From Beroe forskalii (lineage: Eukaryota; Ctenophora; Nuda; Beroida; Beroidae): a stretch of DNA of 64,000 nucleotides. Every line of letters begins with the position of its first letter. Position 1 is the first letter of the stretch. Below are positions 1 to 10,495 of this stretch, one piece after another. A program made the position numbers and the translations under genes. The notes under the pieces were generated by a model. The model saw only the letters and a program-made list of their open reading frames with translations, ran no database searches and was not told the origin of the DNA. The stretch covers positions 62,001 to 126,000 of the forward strand of contig WFMF01000358.1 of assembly GCA_011033025.1 (NCBI GenBank), given 5' to 3'.

Positions 1-1455
1 AAGAATACACTGGTGTCAGCAGAACAGTAGACTGGTGTCAGCAAAACAGTAGACTGGTGTCAGCAGAACAGAGGACAAGTGTCAGCAGAACATTAGACTG
101 GTGTCAGCAGAACACTAGACTGGCGTCAGCAGAACAGTAGACTGGTGCCAGCAAGTCAGTAGACTGGTGTCAGCAAGTCAGTAGACTGGTGTCAACAAAA
201 CAGTGGACTGGTGTCAGCAAACAGAAGACTGGCGTCAGCAGAACAGTAGACTGGTGTCAGCAGAACAGTACACTGGTGTCAGCAGAACAGTAGACTGGTG
301 TCAGCAGAACAGTAGACTGGTGTCAGCAGAACAGTAGTCTGGTGTCAGCAGAACCGAAGACTGGTGTCGGCAGGACAGAAGACTGGTGTTAGCTGAACAG
401 AAAACTGGTGTCAGCAGAACAGTAGACTGGTGTCAGCAGAACAGTAGACTGGTGTCAGCGAAACAGTTGACTGGTGTCAGTTAAACCGTAGGCTGGTGCC
501 AGCAGAACAGTAGACTACTAGACTGGTGTCAGCAAAACAGTTGATTGGTGACAGCAGAACAGGAGACTGGTGACAACAGAACAGTAGACTGGTGTCAGCA
601 GAACAGTAGACTGGTGTCAACAGAACAGTAGACTGGTGTCAGCAAAACAGTTTATTGGTGACAGCAGAACAGGAGACTGGTGTCAGCAGAACAGGAGACT
701 GGTGACAGCAGAACAAGAGACTGGTGTCAGCAAAACAGTAGACTGGTGTCAGCAGAACAGTAGACTGGTGTCAGCAGAACAGTAGACTGGTGTCAGGCGT
801 CAGCAGAACAGTAGACTGGTGTCAGCAAGTCAGTAGACTGGTGTCAGCAGAACAGTAGACTGGTGTCAGCAGAACAGTAGACTGGTGTCAGCAAAACAGA
901 AGACTGGTGTCAGCAAAACCGTGACTGCTGTCAGCAGAACAGAGGACCGGTGTCAGCAAAAATAGACTGGTGTCAGTAGAACACTGGACTGGTGTCAGCA
1001 GAACAGTAGACTGGTGTCAGCAGAACAGAAGACTGGTGTCAGCGTAACAGTAGACTGGTGTCAGCAGTACAGTAGACTGGTGTCAGTAAAACCGTAGACT
1101 GTTGTCAGCAGAACAGTAGTAGACTACTAGACTGGTGTCAGCAGAACAGGAGACTGGTGTCAGCAGAACAGTAGACTGGTGTCAGCAGAACAGTAGACAG
1201 GTGTCAGCAGAAGATTATACTGGTGTCAGCAAAACAGTAGACTGGTGTCAGCAGAACAGTAGACTGGTGTCAGTAGAACAGTACACTGGTGTCAGTAGAA
1301 CAGTACACTGGTGTCAGCAAAACAGTTCACTGGTGTCAGCAGAAGATTATACTGGTGTCAGCAAAACAGTAGACTGGTGTCAGCAGAACAGTAGACTGGT
1401 GTCAGCAGAACAGTAGACTGGTGTCAGCAGAATACCGGCCTGGCGTCAACAGAAC
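1..1455. repeat. 22-bp minisatellite array A
   Basis: About 65 tandem copies of a 22-bp unit with core actggtgtcagcagaac followed by agtag. Copies differ by single substitutions and small indels. The array is cut by the left window edge. The unit length is not a multiple of three, so a 66-bp (22-codon) superperiod appears in translation. One stretch (1135-1416) is open only because several copies have lost the TAG at the unit end, and I do not regard it as a gene. The array lies downstream, on the minus strand, of the coiled-coil gene exons and so probably sits in one of its introns. The same unit forms array B at 42292-45632. Confidence 0.95.
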
Positions 1456-1567
1456 AAATTTCAATACATGCCCCTTTAATCTCAATGTCACACAAAGCTG
1501 GAGGCAGAAAGGTGCAAAAAGGGGGCGATGACGGAGGTTTCAATGACCAAACTGCATAGGGAGAAGA

Positions 1568-1762
1568 CTTACATTTTTTAGCTGTAGGGTAAAACTTAGC
1601 ATTCTTGCTGTATTCTAGGAAACTTACGCCTGTTGCTGTAAAGAAAAACTTACGCTTGTTGCTGTAAATAAAACTAACATTTGTTGCTGTAGTAAAAACT
1701 TAAATTTGTTGCTGTATTAAAAACTTACATTTGTTGTTGTTAGTAAACTTACATTTGTTGAT
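1568..1762 (-). repeat. Tandem copies of a splice-donor segment
   Basis: Roughly seven degenerate copies of a 25-31 bp unit with core acttacatttgttgctgta. On the minus strand each copy reads like the end of the adjacent exon followed by its donor (AACAAATGTAAG), with a TACAG acceptor-like piece between copies. The copy nearest the exon is the true donor at 1752/1753. Confidence 0.75.
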
Positions 1763-2946
1763 GACAGCAGCTGACGTGGCAGCAAACACGTTAGGGTTAT
1801 CCTGAGAAGCTCGGAGTTGGTTGATGAAGGTCTGAGCTACGTCACGTTCCCGTCGTATAGACGTCAGCTCACGGCGGTCTCTGAGGAACAAGGGAAATAG
1901 GGAACAGAACTCTGAGACCCGCAATCCAGGTTTTTAAACATAAATACGTATTTTTATTAATAGGTACTGCAAAAATTACGATACGTATTTTTCATTTATT
2001 TTCATGCTTTTTTTCATATAACAACCTTCATAGAAATTATCGTTTTCATAGCAAGTCACGTATTTTGAAGAATACTTTATAGGAACCAATAGTACAATAC
2101 CACACCACAAAGCATTCTTCTTATCTTGGACGTAGAAGGGATAATTTTCAGAATTACTTGGTATAATCTTATAATTGTTGCATTGACACAATATATTGGT
2201 CTTATTCAGATTTAAAGTAGATTCAGAATTTAATAAAGTAGCTTCAGAATTCAGATTCTATTTTTAAAAGGTTGTAAATACAACCGATGCTATAATCAAA
2301 CTAGTCGGCAATTTAGGAATAAAGACTTCTGACTTTCATATGATAATCAAAGCGGGATCAAAAGAAGTAAATTACCTTTCTTGCTCCAATCGTAACTGAG
2401 CCACATTTTTGTTCGCTATTTCGTTCTCTTTCTTCAGCCTCTCCAAGGAAACGTTAACTTCATTTTTCTCCGTTTTAAGGGTATTTAACTCTGCAATCAG
2501 CTGAAATATGAGCATTGAAATTGATGGCAATGATCAACTTAGTTAGCAAATGGATCGATAGATAAAAACGCGCAAAACTGACAAAACGTTATGAATAGTA
2601 TATTGGGCGTAATTAACTTAAATTTATCAACCCTGCATCGATCAATGCATGTGCCCAAATATGGGTTATGTTCGAAGGAATGGGTAATAACCGGGAACCG
2701 CGGCTAGTCCCATTATTACTGACTAGTCCAGCAATTTAGCTGAACTTTACTTAAAATTTTAAGTTAATCGGTCCTGATATAGTGAAACAGGACTCCAATA
2801 AATCTTTCAATAAAATCAAACCTCTCTGAGCTGTTTGACACTCTCGTCTCGTTCCCTCCTAGCTTCCTTTCTCTCCCGTTCCGCAGATTGACACCGGTCT
2901 GTCAACAGAGATATCTTGTTCTGAAGCTCCTGAACGTTATACTCCC
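1753..2946 (-). CDS. Coiled-coil protein, three internal exons (partial)
   Basis: Three minus-strand exons join in phase: 2946-2822, 2500-2376 and 1880-1753. They encode about 125 residues rich in Glu, Lys, Arg and Leu with heptad spacing, for example KNEVNVSLERLKKENEIA in the second exon, typical of a long dimeric coiled coil. The third exon ends in a less charged stretch (DNPNVFAATSAAVINK). Both ends of the gene are missing: the start was not found above 2946, and the 3' part must lie beyond the left edge, past the minisatellite. Ciliary or centrosomal coiled-coil proteins look similar, but I cannot name the family. Splice sites: donors GTTTGA, GTAATT and GTAAG; acceptors CCTCAG, TTTCAG and CTCAG. 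Confidence 0.75.
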
Positions 2947-4072
2947 CTGAGGCAAGAAATGGGTCAATTCATTGTAATGACGTCATCAGATTAGCATTGT
3001 AAACAGTGGTTATGATTTCACCGTATTGGCATTGTAAAAGAACGATAGTACGATCAGCAATCATATTTTGGACTTGAGAGAAAATAAAATTGAAATTCTG
3101 AATTTGAACAGTCCTGATGACTATAATTTCTTGAGAAAAGCAAAGAGTTTCTGGGTTATGTTCATTAAAATGACTTCAATTCTTCGAGGAAAAGTGCTAT
3201 TTTTTGCATCGCTCGGAAGGAAGCCTCTCCCCTGACAATTTGACCTTTTTCTTGCTCCTTCTTGACGTTGGGCGGAGTCAACACAAAAGGTTTTAGAGTC
3301 CGGGCTCAAACCATGTGACCTTTTGTCAAAAAAAGTGACAGCACTCCGCTGATTTTGCAATTTCTAGGAAACCAAGTATTTTAGTAATATGCACTACGTC
3401 AGATCGAATCAACAAAATGGAAACCGATCAAAAATAGTGAATAACCTATTTCAAATATCATTAATTTTGCTACTGGCTCATTTATAACAAAGGAAGAACA
3501 ATGCCTTCACATATTCTGAATATGGTGAGGTGCCTCTCAGAAACATATTTCATATATGAAACATATTAATTTGGTGCAACAAAAGTCGTCGTGCCCCTAT
3601 TTCGAGAAGAGAACAATTATTACAGCTAAACAATAGGATACATAGTTACTAAGTATGAATATTTGGGGTTCACACAGTGTAGATGAATAGGAAAAGCATC
3701 ACTATCATTCCTTATAACAGGAACAAATATGGGTAGATTGGTACGGGATCAAAATCAGCAAGGGAGTGAGAAATATGATGTCACGCTACCAAGTCATTCC
3801 ACAAAGAGCTAAAATATAGATTGAATTCCTCAGAACACAAGACTCAGAACGCGCGAGATTTGGGGAGTCTCTCAGTCTTTCTCAGTTCTCACAATTGCGA
3901 TTAGAAGATTTTGCTCGTGCGTAATATATTGCAGCGCTTAAACATATAATATTTTCTTGTGTTTATAATATTACTCGTGAGAAATGTATTAAGTGCTTAA
4001 ATATAATATTTTCTTGTGTTTATAATATTACTCGTGAGAAATACATTAAGTTTTTTGTGCTCAGAGTGGGAG
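2947..4072. other. Intergenic region with a small 5' tandem repeat
   Basis: No convincing exon is seen. At about 3912-4050 there are two good and one degenerate copies of a ~57-bp unit (core ttcttgtgtttataatatta followed by ctcgtgagaaat) that run up to the signal-peptide exon beginning at 4073, so the repeat forms the presumed 5' UTR or promoter of the next gene. The rest is AT-rich single-copy-looking DNA. Confidence 0.5.
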
Positions 4073-6598
4073 ATGTCAGACTACGTGTTAAGGTGTCGTT
4101 TCGTTCTGGTTCCAGTGATCTTTCAGTTCATTTTCAGTGATATCGTGTGTGTTCCTTTGAATACTTATTCGTATTCGTTAGCTACAACAGCACCATCAAG
4201 GTAAGAGTACTATAAGAGGAAAATTCTCTGAAAGTTTAAATATGCACTTATTGAAACAATGTTAGATCGTTGAGAGATAGTTATGATCAGTCATTATGAT
4301 ATGACATGCCATTACATTAAACCTCTTTTCCCAAGGCCTGCCAGATTGAAGAATATTCAAAAATGACCAAGCCAAACTCACAAAAAACTCTTTAGGGCTC
4401 TTGTACAGCGTGCAATTCCTTGGAAAGTTTCATTTAATGTTATCTCAGTAGATTGGTACAGTAATTTCGGGGTTCCTTTGAGTTTAGTAGTCATGTCTGT
4501 AAAGTACCAATATCAGGTTTAAAAGTCTTTGATGAATTAGCAGTTTCCTAGGAGATACGAGATACAATGCTACTTCAGAATTACCAGGCTTCTTCCATGC
4601 TGTTGACTGACCAGTAACAACACCAAGACTGAGTCATGTGATTCAAGTAGCATTGATACGCTTCATTCATTGGTTGCTAAGAGTTAAGATGATTAAGGTG
4701 CTAGTAACTGCAATTCAGTTGTATCGAGTTAGTGTCTGTTATGGGATTCTGAATTCTCCACCGTTATCGAGAGAGTTCTTTATGCGCATCATCCCACTTT
4801 AGTTTCTATCAAAGCTTGTAGTTTTCATTTGTCCTGATGAACTAGATTGGAACTGAACTAAGTCGGAAAGAATGAGGGTTACGGCATTTGGGGATCTGGC
4901 TTCCAGAAACGAGACGCTGCTACGCACATCTAAGGGATTGGACATCCATGACACACCTTACAAATGGTGCGTCGGCCGGGAAGTTCGGCCTGGAACCTCT
5001 TCCTGGAACCGTGTGACTCTAACTTATGGATTGGACTGATTTGATCCCATCTGTAAATACTAGTCCATTACGTCCACTACACTCTGACAGAGACCGTTGA
5101 CAAAGATCGATCTGACAGTGCCACCAGATCAGGAAGGGACGACAGATTCGATGGTGACAACAACTCTGAAAGTGACAACAACTCTGAAAGTGACAACAAC
5201 TTTGAAAGTGACAACAACTCTGAGAGTTACAACAACTCTGAGAGTGACAACAACTCTGAAAGTGACAACAACTCTAGACTCGATAGTGACAACAACTCCG
5301 AATGTTGCAACAGATCTAGAGCTAGATTTGATAGTAACAACAGATCTAGACCTGACAACAGATCTAGATCTGACAACAGATCTAGATCTGACAACAGGTT
5401 TAGTCGCGATGGTATAAACGAAGCTGCCGGCACTTCCAAACTGGAAATAGTGCCTCCTTTAGGACTATTCGAGCCTCCGAACTGTATTGACGCCACTCAA
5501 GCCTTCACACCAGTCACTCCACCCTTCTCCACCTTCAAACTACAGACCGGAGGGATCTCACTTTGCGGGATATACTGTGAGACAACGTCCGGATGTGACT
5601 TGTACACTTTCCATTTCATCACGAGAAACTGTACCCTTTACACCAACGCTCAGGTAATACCAGTTTTTGGGAACATGGAGTCTCGTTCTCCGGATCTAGC
5701 GACAGGGTATCCGGACTGCTCGGCACCTTTGTTACGGACTTTGGACGAAGTGTTCTCGGCTGCGCCTCGCGGTGTTAAGATTCGACAGGTTTTCTTCAAA
5801 ACGGGGAAATGTTTGACAGTAACGAGTAACAAAGTGGCTGGGAATGAGTCGACGGCCTTTAAACTGGGTTGGGAATCGTGTTCCTCAGCTACCGCGTGGG
5901 ATATTGTGAAAGAGGAAAGATCAGGGACCGAGGGGCTGGAAAATCACGAGGTTCAACCGATCAGACTCTCGCCCGATGGGAAACCCAAATGGAGTCTTGA
6001 AGTTAAACTTTTCGACAATAATCACGTTGCGTACCTTTCGGAAACAAGCAATAGATCCAGTCAAACGGTTTTTATCACCGAAGAGCCTGGTGGTGATTGC
6101 GACTTTGAGATTTACTGGAATCACTACTACGTTTATACCGCTTTTAATAACGTAGCGTTCAACAACTACGGAGCTTCGCTGATGTGTCTCCAAATGATTC
6201 GTGTTAGCACCATCAAGAAATGCTCGCTCAAGCAAATGTCAGTGAAAAACGGAGTCGTTGTTAACCCTGGCAAAGTTCCGTATTTCCTGGAGGGAACTAC
6301 GGTTTCAATTCGTTGTAACCAGGGATTCCAAGTTAAAGGAGGGAACTATTCGGTCCTGCAAGAAGTTACATGCTCACGGAATTTCCAAGTCAAACCCTGT
6401 GTACAGATCAAAGGAAGTGGCACGGACAGTCTATCGACCAACACGACGCTTATCGTGAGTTTGGTCGTGTTTTTGTCGATTATTTTCCTCTTTGCGATGA
6501 TCGTACAACCTTGGACGACCATGTGTGAGCGAGAGAAAAAGGAGACCTCCGTCGAGCGGTCGGTTAGAGTGACAACAGTGGCGGAAACAATCAATTGA
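4073..6598 (+). CDS. Type I membrane protein: Asn-rich stalk, PAN/apple-like, beta-trefoil-like, sushi, TM
   Basis: Exon 1 (4073-4200) starts MSDYVLRCRFVLVPVIFQFI, a signal peptide, and ends at AAG|GTAAGAG. A second, large exon is open from about 5057 to the stop at 6596-6598. A phase-compatible acceptor is TGACAG before 5119, but that join is uncertain. Encoded in order: a stalk of DNNSES-type repeats with many N-x-S glycosylation sites (about 5150-5400); a Cys-rich PAN/apple-like region (NCIDATQ, LCGIYCE, CDLYTFHF, NCTLY); a region resembling a ricin-type beta-trefoil (TGKCLTVTSNKV, CSSATAWDIVKE); a sushi/CCP domain (KKCSLKQMSVKNG, VSIRCNQGF, VTCSRNFQVKPC); one transmembrane helix (LIVSLVVFLSIIFLFAMIV); and a tail of about 28 residues. 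An AATAAA polyadenylation signal lies near 6723. I know of no named protein with this order. The PAN and trefoil calls rest on motif spacing only. Confidence 0.75.
5150..5400 (+). repeat. 18-bp coding repeat (DNNSES) in the surface protein
   Basis: Seven to eight copies of an 18-bp unit, gtgacaacaactctgaaa, followed by several 15-18 bp copies around gacaacagatctagatct. The frame continuous with the downstream domains reads D-N-N-S-E-S and then D-N-R-S-R-S. Another plus frame is also open and reads a Thr-rich V-T-T-T-L-K/R repeat (5097-5417), so a small indel would switch one low-complexity stalk for another. Confidence 0.85.
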
Positions 6599-7004
6599 CG
6601 CTGTATATAAAAACAGAACACAAATTTAGTAATTGTGATTGTCTCACGTGCGTATCTAAATCTATAGTAATCCTAAGTGATAAACCGAAGAGCCTGGATT
6701 AGTGAATTTTCTCTTACGCTCAAATAAATGAGTTATACCAATGAGTAAAAAAAGGCGAAGAGACCCACACAAACAGTTAGTCTGGCGCATTTGATTTTTT
6801 ACTGGGCAGTTAGCTTCACCAGCGGGCTATTTTAAGCTTGTTCGACCGTTATGCACCGTTATTAATAGATCAGATTAGTATATATCATGCATTAGCTATT
6901 ATGCATTTTGAAAGTTTCAATAGTTATAGCATGCTTTTCAAATATATTATTCAAGTGAAGGGTGATCACTGCAACTAAAATTTCAAATTTGATGAAGAAA
7001 ATCC

Positions 7005-9061
7005 TCAAAACTCCCCCTCGTTTTGGTGACAACTAGTCAGGATAGAAAACGCCTCTTTGATTGACGGCCTGGTCGTGGGTTCGTAGCTGAGTAACTGTCG
7101 TACAATAAACTGGAACTCTTGAGCGTAGTTTGGAGGAAGCGAGGGGATTTGTCTGTCGTAGTACTGGATAGGGCGCCCATATCTGCAGTAGGGAGTTTAA
7201 ATACTAACTTGCTTTTTTAAATGAGTTATCAGTTCAGAAGCCTGATATTAATCGATTGACCCAAATCTCAAAATTTATAGATTGAGCAATTATCATTAAT
7301 TGATATTTAATTTAAAATTTGAATGAATGAAATTAGAAAAGAATCCTATTTGACAGGGTATTCAGGGAAGGGGTGGGTGTTCCTTATCATCTCGTGGACC
7401 ATGCACGCATATGCCCACTCTGTTTGTCTGAAGTAACTGACTGCAGCTGGTGCCATACCCCCTCGCTGCACCCTGGGTAGTCAGTCAATAATAGCATTGG
7501 AGATTGAAAATATAGCACAGTAAAATAAACTCATTCTCATTTCCTGGTTTAAGGATTAAAAGGTAAGGCCATAATTTAAAAACACTGCATGGCCTACCTG
7601 AAGAACTCATTAAGGACCTCTGGTGAGAGATGGGCCGGGTTTCCACCAGGTGGGAGGCCTCGAACCAGCTCCTTCCTCATAGACTCTGTGTCAAACTGCT
7701 GAGCACATCCAAAGTCACAGAGCACAATGTCATCTGAATCAGATAGGAGGACGTTGTCTGGCTTCAAGTCAAGATGAAGAACACCCTGCAAGTTTGGAAT
7801 TCATTGTAGTTTAGAGAAAATCTTGCAGACTTGTGCCTTGTTGGTTTTGTTAGGCTAACCCCTGAAGCATTCGCTCATCTTTCAGGAGTAATAATTAAAA
7901 TGGCCCAATTAGACCACTTCAGCTACCTTCATATTTTGTGCAATCAATAACTCAGCAATTCATCCATTTCAGCAATTCTTGCAGGTAGGTGTCATCCATT
8001 TACCTGTGACTTGAGGAAAAGCAGCCCATCAGCCAGCTGAACACAGTACTTCATGCCTGTTGACACTGGCAAAGGTGTTGCCATAGTAGCTCGCTTTCTT
8101 CCAAAGTTATTATGGTGAAAGTCCATGATAACAAACTGGGAGGAGAACTAAGAAGTCAAAATTAGTGTTCAGATATCAGAAGTTACTTTGAATAATGATC
8201 TTGCAGTTGATTTAATTCCCGGCAATTGTAATACATTTTACATAGATTAATAGAGTTATGGTGGCACTAATGTAGTCAAATCAAAAAATAACTTACTAGG
8301 GAATCTCACTGATTAATGCTAAATAAGTTAAGTCAGTAAAATCTTAAATGCTGTAAGTTCTGTACTATGGAAATGAATTTAGACCACACCTGAGACTGTA
8401 AGTTGGGAGTAGGATGTTTACATTGTCTAGCAATGACCTCTGGAACTACATCTACAAATTGAGACCAGTATCGAATGATATGATTATGTGTCCTGTACAA
8501 ATATATTTTAGGTAAATATTTATGCAATGATTCAAACCAACTTTTGGTTTACTTAATGATTTGATACTGGATTCTGGAAATAAACTTATTGACTCATATC
8601 ATAAGAAAGTAGAAAGATTTATGATTTGAAAGTAGAAAGAAGATGAATCATCAAGTAAACAAACCTTATTCTAGATAAGATCTCCCACTCATTTTCAAAG
8701 GCATCCCTGATATCCCTTGTTCTCAGAGCATTATCATTGAAAAGTATTTTCACAGCATACAACTTGTTGGGGAATGGCAAACCTCGTCGAGTACATTTGT
8801 GGGCATGGTCAAAATTAGAAAGGTACCTTTCAAGAAAGCAAATTTTCAATTGATCAAGCTTTCAATTTTGTCTAGATTAGGTCCAATATATCTTTATCCA
8901 TATGTTTTAATCTATAGAGCTATGGGTAGGTACATACTTGGCAGAAACTACAACACCATTATCTCCATTTCCAAGAATTCTATCAAGTGCAAAATCTCCA
9001 GCACGTGCTGCACTGAGGATTCGTAATTCTATATCACGCTTTTCATGTAGGTCATTTGATT
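7005..9061 (-). CDS. Divergent protein kinase, PINK1-like
   Basis: Seven exons: about 9061-8938, 8826-8665, 8492-8390, 8135-8004, 7785-7598, 7472-7355 and 7182-7005. All kinase landmarks are visible: glycine loop LGNGDNGVVVSAK, lysine in YAVKILF, helix-C glutamate in FENEWEILSRI, catalytic loop HLDLKPDNVLL, CDFGCA, and an activation segment with PPGGNPAHLSPEVLNEF. The C-lobe has TEWAYACMVHEM and ends RPSIKEAFSIL before a stop at 7005-7007. The GGN...PEV segment, the long insert between helix C and the hinge (IIRYWSQFVDVVPEVIA) and the C-lobe resemble the PINK1-like group. The usual Arg of HRD is Leu, as in other HLD kinases. The N-terminal part is incomplete: no start codon, targeting sequence or TM was found above 9061. 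The last intron shows a one-nucleotide phase mismatch under strict GT-AG rules. A role in mitochondrial quality control is inference. Confidence 0.8.
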
Positions 9062-9411
9062 CTTTCTGATTATTGGTTATGACCATGCCAGATCATTTGG
9101 TTTATTCATGAAGCTTTCTAAATCCTAGCTCAATTAAATGGAATGAGTATTGATTAGAAAATGATTGTTATAAAAAATCAAGTACCTACAAATTTTTGAA
9201 ACCCAGTAAGTGCAAAACTCGATTTGAGGTTCAATTATTCAAAAAAAACCGATTGTGAACAAACATGTGCTCAGTCGAGAGATCCCATAGTGTCAATGGC
9301 TAAACCAGCTCTTTAATTCAAAGTCTTCATCCTTCTTGTCAACAGAACTACAGTTCAGTACAAATGTACCTGATTGAATCAACCTTCCGACCAAATCAGT
9401 AGGACTTATGA

Positions 9412-9540
9412 AGACAGTTCAAATTGCAATTTTGTGTATGTAGTGTAAGTTTGCACAGTGTAAAGATATAAATATCATGTCTGTATGCCATGCAAACTTA
9501 CACCCCACAAACAAAACTGTAATTCGAACAGCCACCATTA
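9412..9540. mobile_element. Fold-back MITE, family F, copy 1 (diverged)
   Basis: Two inverted arms of about 60 bp meet near 9475. The left arm holds gtgtaagtttgcacagtgta and the right arm ctgtatgccatgcaaactta, and the outer ends read cagttcaaattg and aattcgaacag. Three better-preserved relatives occur at 51157-51290, 51408-51572 and 58286-58436. Confidence 0.7.
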
Positions 9541-9744
9541 CACATAATTAATTAATTAATAAGTCTAACTAGTTATACACACTAGTTATACACATAAAGA
9601 ATCAAAATGAAATTTACCTCAACCCAGAACATGCCAACATATGATCCAATAGATTATAACATCCTATTCTTGTTTATAAGCGGCAGATGCTTGAGATACA
9701 TAGTTTCATGAACATTAAAGAAAAAATAAACATAACAATGATGT

Positions 9745-10063
9745 TCTTTGTAGAACAAATACAGTCATCTTTGTAGTCAAGCCACAGAACTCTCCAACAA
9801 CTCCAACCATAGTCTTTGATGGGATAACAATGATGTAAATGTTTTCAAAAATCGGTAATCATTTGTATTTTCAAAGACTTTGCACTACCTACATACAGCA
9901 TTTTGATGCATTTAAATGCTTTTCACATATACATCTTCTTTGTAGAACAAATACAGTCATTTTTGCAGTCAAGCCACAGAACTCTCCAACAACTCCAACC
10001 ATAGTCTTTGACGGGATCCATGAAAGAAATGCCTTCATCAGAGAGCTAGGCAGATCCAAATAA
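9745..10063. repeat. Duplicated ~95-bp coding-like segment
   Basis: A segment starting ttctttgtagaacaaataca occurs at about 9745-9830 and again at 9930-10015, about 90% alike by eye. Both copies are open on both strands; the plus strand of the second copy reads on to VFDGIHERNAFIRELGRSK and a stop at 10063. I do not recognise the product. It could be a fragment of a transposon gene or a duplicated exon. Confidence 0.4.
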
Positions 10064-10495
10064 AGCATGAGACACCAAAAATGATATTAGTTAGTAAAAC
10101 AATTAGTTATCATTTTTAGCTAACAGAATTTCTTTATTTAGAAATACATCAATAAATAAATCGAGTATAATCATATCACTGTAAAATCTCGAACATAATT
10201 TTCAATGGCACCCTTTTTGAACAAATTTTAAGATCTCTTATAAATATGGATTTTATATAGATGAGCACAGATAGAGAGAAATAGTACTGAAAGGACTCAG
10301 CCTTGCAGATTAACTGAATAATCAAGTTGTTGATTTGCTAAGTAAAGGCAGGGTTAAGATTAATCTGGTATTAATCTGGGGATGGTGTACTGAAAGCTAA
10401 CACTGTGGCACACGGACTTGTGACCTTGTTGTGGGGTTGAATGCATTTTGTAATAAAATTAGCAGTAATCAAGTGACTATAGTTGTATTCATAAC

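Noticed and set aside
1135-1416. 93-residue open frame with a 22-residue periodicity
   Set aside because: It is the minisatellite read through copies that happen to have lost the TAG; there is no start context, splice site or composition of a real protein.
1-1455. CRISPR-like array
   Set aside because: The units are directly adjacent with no unique spacers, and the genome is eukaryotic.
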